A DNA stretch of 64,000 nt from Parasponia andersonii. Lineage: Eukaryota; Streptophyta; Magnoliopsida; Rosales; Cannabaceae. A model generated the notes under the pieces. The model made no database searches. It was not told the DNA's origin and saw only the letters and a list, made by a program, of their open reading frames with translations. Shown here one piece after another: positions 58,806-64,000 of the stretch (within the stretch, counting starts at the first letter, position 1; the number at the start of each line of letters is the position of its first letter). The translations under genes and the position numbers were made by a program. The DNA is taken from contig JXTB01000235.1 of NCBI GenBank assembly GCA_002914805.1, forward strand, positions 509,634 through 573,633, written 5' to 3'.

Positions 58806-61104
58806 TGTCATTTGACCAAATTTAAAAAAAAAATTATATATGTATATATATACATCTATGTTCTCTCTCTCTCGTCCCCCCTTTCCCCGACTCACTCTTT
58901 CTCTCGCTCTCACCGTCGCACTCGGCCGAAGGAAGGTGGATGAATGCCGAAGCCGCTGCAGCCACCGTCTGATCCGCCAAACCACCGGCAGAGTCCTCCC
59001 GCGCTGCTAGCAACTTGTTCCGTCCATCCTCGGTCGCTGTCGTTCTCCGTATTGCCAGAAAATGCCATTAATGGCCGTGAAGGAGTTTCGATTTCTAGCA
59101 ATGATTCCGGCCGTCTCAGGTCGCGTCCTTGGGCTCGTTAGATTCGTCTCATCGAGAGGAACCTCAAGGTATATATTTCACGATCCCATTTTGCCCGATT
59201 TGAAATTTGCCATTTTTGGGTGTTTTGAGTTTTGAATTTTGGTTTTCGATTCGACTGTTAGATTTCATTTTTATTATCATTTTTAGGATGTACTCGGAAA
59301 ATGGTAAAGTTTAATATATATATATATACATATTAACTATATTTAGTGACAGGTATGAAAATCAAGATCTAATGGCTTAGATTTTATCTAGTTTTGTGTG
59401 CCACCGGTCCTGTGTCGGCCCAAACCCGAATTGGTTGAGTTATATATCTAACTTAGTTATTTTGAACATTAGGAATTCAATGAAGATATCCGTTCATTGA
59501 TTCGAAGTTTCATTGAGAAGTTGATGTTCCCCAAGTGAGTGATCGAGGGTGTGGAATTGATTCCCGACCCTCTGAACGATCGTCCAATCAGCACCTCGAG
59601 CATTTAATAGCGTGGTACTGCTATTCTAGTGAGGTAAGGATTCGGTTACCTCTCTTATATATTGTTTTTGAATAAAACTTATTTTCTGCAACTTATGAGA
59701 ACAAACGTGATTTTAGAACTGTTTTAGATATACGTGGTCGAATTGAATTGTATTATGTATATTGGATTACTCTGGGACTTTTCTGAGTGCAGGTTATTTT
59801 TTTTTATATGTTAAAATAGGGTCGTTATGCTACTCATTTTTCTACAAAATTTAATTAACCATTTTATTAAAAACCAGAGCATTATTTGAACTTAAATTAC
59901 TGCATGGCTACTTTTACACATCAGTTCAGAGTACATATGTCATAGGACCACACATGAGTCCTAAGTTAGCATCATGGGGTTTTTACAGTGTTGCGCTGCG
60001 GCCCCACTGACGGTGCAGAGTCCGTGAACCCGCATGGGGTATTTCTTCTAATTATCTCCCCATTTGGCAGGCGTAGGTAATGCAGTTGCCCCTCCAGGTT
60101 TGGTAGGTGACACACGGGTGTCCTCTCCGGTTATAGGCTAGGTGTCAGGTAAGTTGTATAGCACACATAGTAACAAAACCCTGGTTTCTATTGATAAGAG
60201 GTGGTGAACTCATGAGTATGAGTGGATTTGTATCATGTGTTTGTGGACTGATTGATTTTTCGATATCATGTTTTCTATATATCTATATATGTATATATAT
60301 ATATGTCTGTGACGACAAACTATTGATTTTGGATAACATAATTTTTATACATATATATATATTCAGTTATATATATGTAAACAGACTATCAGCTTTAGAA
60401 ATGAATATGTATAAGTACATAAACATGGTTTTACAAAAAGGTATTTTTGGACTAGACTAATTATGCAGGGGCTTTTTATCACTAAAAAGGTTTTTTTTTT
60501 TTATATGAGGTAACAGCTTTCTTACTGAGCTCTCAAGCTCACCCCTCCTATTTTCCCCCTTTTCAGGTGATTGTTCATTCGAGTCGATTGTCCTGTTGGC
60601 TAGGCAAGTCGCTTGACTTACGCTTGCCATCCTATCCCTCTTCGGTTGGTCCTTCTACCTTATTTTATTCTTTTTTCCTCAGGTCTATCTATGTGGCCAA
60701 GTTTCTTGTTCCTAATAAATGATTGTAAGAGGACGTATTTTCTACTATTCGAGGATTTGAGGTATAAATGGGACATTATTGTTCTCAAGGAGCATATTTT
60801 AAAGTTTTAGGCACTTAGAATTTGGGCAAGATTTGTAAGTTAAATTTTAGACATTCGAGTTAAAGATTTGAAAAATCTACTAAGTCAACATTATATTCCT
60901 CTTAAACTAAGATTTGTATAACTTAACTATATTTTCCTGATATTAAATCGGCGTATCTATTTTTTATAAATTAAACTACATAAGAACTTCTTTTATACAG
61001 AATTTCCAACGATTTGAGGACTAAAATGAAAATCCAAGTACTTGATTTTCTCTGNTGTACTTAAAATTACCAAAAAGTCATGATCTAAGATTTGAGTTGT
61101 ACCA
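58806..61104 (+). repeat. 3' LTR of element E
   Basis: It starts TGTCATTTGACC, is colinear with 52725-55047 and ends near GAGTTGTACCA. One undetermined base lies at 61055, and about 35 bases present in the 5' copy near 54966-55005 are missing beside it. That may be an assembly patch. The small GC-rich frame recurs at 58944-59141. Confidence 0.9.
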
Positions 61105-61113
61105 GTTGGTTTA

Positions 61114-61345
61114 TTCTTATCTTCAGTTAATCGCTATACATGGTTGTAGTTTTTTCTCAAAGAATCTACCAAAGTTATATCCTCTTTTCTTTAGTTTATA
61201 TTCTTTTCTTCAATCAAATACCCTTATACATGGTTCCGCATTGTATACTTCTCAAAGATTCTACCAGTCATATTATATTTTCTTTAATGCTAATTTATTG
61301 CTTTATTCTTTTCTTCAATAAACCCCAATACATGGTGCGAGATTT
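61114..61345. repeat. Imperfect 87-105-bp tandem repeat, about 2.3 units
   Basis: Units begin at 61114, 61201 and 61306 with TTCTTTTCTTCAAT-like text, then TATACATGGTT and TCTCAAAGATTCTACCA. The third unit is cut short after ATACATGGTGCGAG. It lies just right of element E. The open frames here (61097-61321, 61140-61352) are products of the repeat. Confidence 0.8.
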
Positions 61346-61512
61346 GGTATAGATTCGCTCAAATGAGAAATATATATGAATTCTTTCTCAAACAAATATT
61401 ACAATATTTATCCATCAATGAATACTCTAATTTGGAAGATTTAATCTAAAACAAGTTGGGTAGTTGTAAAAATTTTTTTGTTGTTGTATTTAATGCGTGT
61501 GAAATAAGGATT

Positions 61513-61833
61513 GCTATTGTTTAGTTTATGTAGGGGATAACTTATTTGTTACTTTCTACGTTGATTTTTCTTTTTTTCTTTTTTGTCCTGCTCTCATTCT
61601 ATTAGTTGATTCCTGTTCCATTCTTTTTCCATTTTCTCATCCCACACCTCATTAATTGTTTTTTTTTTTTTTTGCTATTGTTTAGTTTATGTAGGGGATA
61701 ACTTATTTGTTACTTTCTACGTTGATTTTTCTTTTTTTCTTTTTTGTCCTGCTCTCATTCTATTAGTTGATTCCTGTTCCATTCTTTTTCCATTTTCTCA
61801 TCCCACACCTCATTAATTGTTTTTTTTTTTTTT
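61513..61833. repeat. 161-bp tandem duplication, nearly identical copies
   Basis: The 161 bases at 61513-61673 recur at 61674-61833. The only difference I see is the length of the closing T run (15 against 14). The unit starts GCTATTGTTTAGTTTATG and ends in poly-T. Identity this high means a very recent duplication or an assembly artefact. Confidence 0.93.
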
Positions 61834-63180
61834 GAGTAACAAACCTTTCTAATTTTGATTCACTATTTATTTGTAAATATCTTTTTCTATTATTTCTATT
61901 TTACAGTACTAGTTGATATTGAAGTTCTCCAGGTTCTTTTTTAAACAAATTAATATTTGATTTGTCTCAATTGACAATTATATTAAAATTATTGAAAATT
62001 TTAAGAAAATACAGAAATTCATTCCATAAAATAAATTTCGGATAAAGTTAATTGAAAAAATAACTATAATTTGACAAAAAGTAACAAAACTAAATCCCAC
62101 TCTTATGCCAAAAAAATAATTATAATAAAGTTCCAAAACATATTTCATTTATGTTGAATTTAAATAAACTGAAATTGAAAAAAAGTAAAAAACATAAAAA
62201 AAAAAGGATTGTATTAATCATGCAGGAGAAAAACCAAAAAAAAAAAAAGAAAAGAAAAGAATGGAATCATACATAAATTAAAATGGACTCTTTATAAAAT
62301 TTTGAGGTTAAACCCATCATTTTCAGTTATATATATCAAATAAGACTTTGAGGTTTATATATATATATATATATACGTATAAAAATTCTAGCACTAAAAA
62401 CCTGAAATTCCGGATTAGTTATATAAAAAGAACGAAAAATCTTAAAATTTTAAAAATCCAGTTAAATTGGGCCAAAAATAAACATTTGATAAAAATTTAG
62501 TATGCGAAAATATAACGTGAAAAAAAACTGACTTTATTTCTTAATTATTTTATAATTTCGAAACTTTCTTTTAAAAAAACGTCAAAAATAAATGGATCTT
62601 TTGACTTAGTTTACCAAATCCTTGATTCAGACCTAATTTAGTTAGATTCTATAATCTAATTTTTTTTATATAATCAAAAAATTCAATTTTTTTGCTAATT
62701 AAAAAGAAAACCAAAGTTTTTTTTTTCCGATAATAACTTATATAAAACATAATATACGTATGTTTAAAGGCATCTAAGATGTTGGAATATCACCTCATTC
62801 CTCGTTCGATTTTCATATTTGACAAAAAACGTTGCATTTTGGTTTCATTTTTGGGTTTGTGTCGATGTTTCGTAAAGGATATATATCTTACGTTAATAAT
62901 GATCTATTTTCATTATCGTGGGTCCCTTCGAACATTGCTGTATATATATTCAATCTCCAAAGTTACATCCCACAGAACAGTTTTTCTCAATGTGTAGTTC
63001 TTGATGCATCTCCAATCCATATAACCCTAAATCACTGATGAGTGAGGATTAAATATTTCTGTACAAAGACTCTTTCCATTGGTATTTCCGATTTGTGCTT
63101 TTCTCTGAATCTTCTTGTTTTTTAGGTAAGTATTTACTCCTGCAAAAAGTGAGCATATATACGAGAGAAAGACTTATCCA
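61834..63180. other. Upstream region of the transporter gene
   Basis: AT-rich, with A-runs (62187-62250), a TA microsatellite (62357-62375) and no retroelement domain. Regulatory motifs cannot be assigned with confidence. The frames at 62779-62997 and 62832-63038 overlap each other and have no recognisable product. The transcript start of the gene is unknown. Confidence 0.5.
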
Positions 63181-64000
63181 ATGGGATCTTCCGTGAGGAT
63201 AGCAGGTAATAATGAAACAAATCTCTTTAGTAGACTAGTTTTACTTATCATTACCTTACATGCATGTATACGCAGGCTTAGTTAGTCTTTTCAAATATGA
63301 TTTAGAGTTTTAATTAGTACGTATTGACGAATTTTCGTCGATTGTGTAGTTCTAAAATGGTCGGACATAGTAGCTGAATACGCCTTGTTCATGCTGATGA
63401 CATGCTTGAAGAATGCGTGGAATCTAAACTTCAGGATTGCTGCGGCAATTGTCAATGTGTTTTGGGGCATGATGGCAATTATGCCCATTTTCATGAAATT
63501 TATGAAGCTTAAATTTGAAATGCCTGACCATTGGGTGGTTTTGCTATGCAGTTTTGCCTATACCATTGTAAGTCCAGCATAATATGCATATTTTAGAATT
63601 TAGATGCATTGAAAATTATTTTCTCAGTGTAAACAAATTCGACTTAATTAGGTTCTTTAAGGCAAAAACCCTATGAACTATTCAATTAATATAAAAAAAA
63701 TCCGTAAAACTTTTGACTAATTGTCATAAGAATGTCTTGTATTTTTCAAAATTCATATTATTGTATTTTCAAATTAAAAGAACCTAATCCAAACGTGCGC
63801 ATTATATTCCCAAAACCACAAGCTCTTACGTACGTGATGATCAATACAAATCGACAATATGAAGGTGTTTATATTACAAATTTCACCATCTGTTTCTCAC
63901 AATTTTCACATTTACCGATGATGCAACCATTTCTGAAATCAGGGATTAGGCCTTCTGTCATTCTCAACTCCAAAAACTGTGTCTGGAAAAACGGACAATT
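63181..64000 (+). CDS. NRT1/PTR (NPF) family transporter, N-terminal exons, partial
   Basis: A plant proton-coupled transporter of the NPF (POT/MFS) family, which moves nitrate, peptides, hormones or other metabolites across membranes. The substrate cannot be told from this part. Three exons join in frame: 63181-63205 (MGSSVRIA), 63350-63567 and 63943-64000 (running off the window). Introns have GT-AG ends and lengths of 144 and 375 bp. The ATG at 63181 is chosen because exon 1 ends in phase with the acceptor TGTGTAG and gives AVLKWSDIVAEYALF. The first 100 residues show NFRIAAAIVNVFWGMMAIMP and AYTIGLGLLSFSTPK, the first membrane helices and the loop after them, most like NPF5.5-type proteins as I remember them. 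The ExxE[R/K] proton motif expected in helix 1 is not kept here. Full family members have about 550-600 residues. No stop or frameshift is seen, so the gene appears intact. Confidence 0.78.

Larger units (their letters stand above)
52725..61104 (+). mobile_element. Element E: non-autonomous LTR retrotransposon (large retrotransposon derivative)
   Basis: Two direct LTRs of about 2.3 kb flank 3.75 kb of DNA with no gag or pol. The 5' LTR begins TGGTCATTTGAC and the 3' LTR begins TGTCATTTGACC. A primer site follows the 5' LTR, and a polypurine tract (58793-58805) precedes the 3' LTR. The text before that tract, AATTTCAGGGTGAAATTCC, matches the end of Tekay internal regions (compare TTTCGAGAACGAAATT in D). 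It is therefore a Tekay-derived element that lost its genes and would need proteins supplied by a relative. No target duplication is visible, so the ends have decayed or recombined. Confidence 0.85.

Noticed and set aside
61100-61120. GTTGGTTTATT after the E 3' LTR as a second primer site and hence a third LTR-internal junction
   Set aside because: Only five bases match the primer site start (TTGGT) and no element follows. The text belongs to the tandem repeat starting at 61114.
63150-63165. CATATATACG just before the NPF start codon as a TATA box
   Set aside because: It lies only about 28 bases before the ATG, leaving no room for a 5' untranslated region. The real transcript start is probably further upstream.

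Overview
The window is plant nuclear DNA, probably from a eudicot. It is AT-rich and consists mostly of decayed LTR retrotransposons of the Ty3/gypsy (Tekay-type chromovirus) and Ty1/copia superfamilies. Their primer-binding sites match the 3' end of plant initiator-methionine tRNA (TGGTATCAGAGC). Only one host gene is visible: the first three exons of an NRT1/PTR (NPF) family transporter at the right edge (63181-64000, running off the window). I see no tRNA, rRNA, CRISPR or bacterial-type operon.

Layout, with elements lettered for reference. F (1-8790, +) is a degraded Ty3/gypsy element whose 5' LTR starts left of the window and whose 3' LTR is truncated. It has a 36/72-bp minisatellite and an extra ORF before gag. 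8791-14365 holds no gene, only anonymous AT-rich DNA, a GGCC-rich dispersed repeat and the 5' end of a minus-strand LTR element (G). A (14366-24399, +) is a Ty1/copia element with target-site duplication (TSD) GACAC. B is a second copia element (minus strand) inserted in the 3' LTR of A with TSD ATAAT. One copy of B is reduced to an LTR crossed by a 732-N assembly gap. A second copy keeps its internal region (41657-47164), its right LTR (47165-48915) and the same piece of A plus flank. C (25066-41643) is a head-to-tail pair of about 3.3-kb LTR-like units with no internal region, inserted in the left LTR of the second B copy with TSD ATAAA. D (32138-41621, +) is a complete but mutated Ty3/gypsy element inserted in C with TSD TAGGG.

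So 14.4-49.9 kb is one nest: D in C, C in B, B in A. Four different 5-bp TSDs fix the order, and a tandem duplication of part of the nest is superimposed. 49920-52724 is anonymous AT-rich DNA. E (52725-61104, +) is a non-autonomous LTR element: two 2.3-kb LTRs flank 3.75 kb with no gag or pol, but the LTR ends, primer site and polypurine tract are recognisable. 61105-63180, upstream of the transporter gene, has an imperfect 90-105-bp tandem repeat and an almost perfect 161-bp tandem duplication.

The retroelement genes no longer work together. Every gag and pol carries stops, frameshifts, deletions or lost active-site residues. Most of the stops I could compare with the family consensus look like C-to-T or G-to-A changes, as expected for long-methylated DNA. 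I found no convincing new biological system. The points most worth a second look are the nested and duplicated architecture, the two-LTR element C, the tandem repeats inside LTRs and the structure of the transporter's 5' end.
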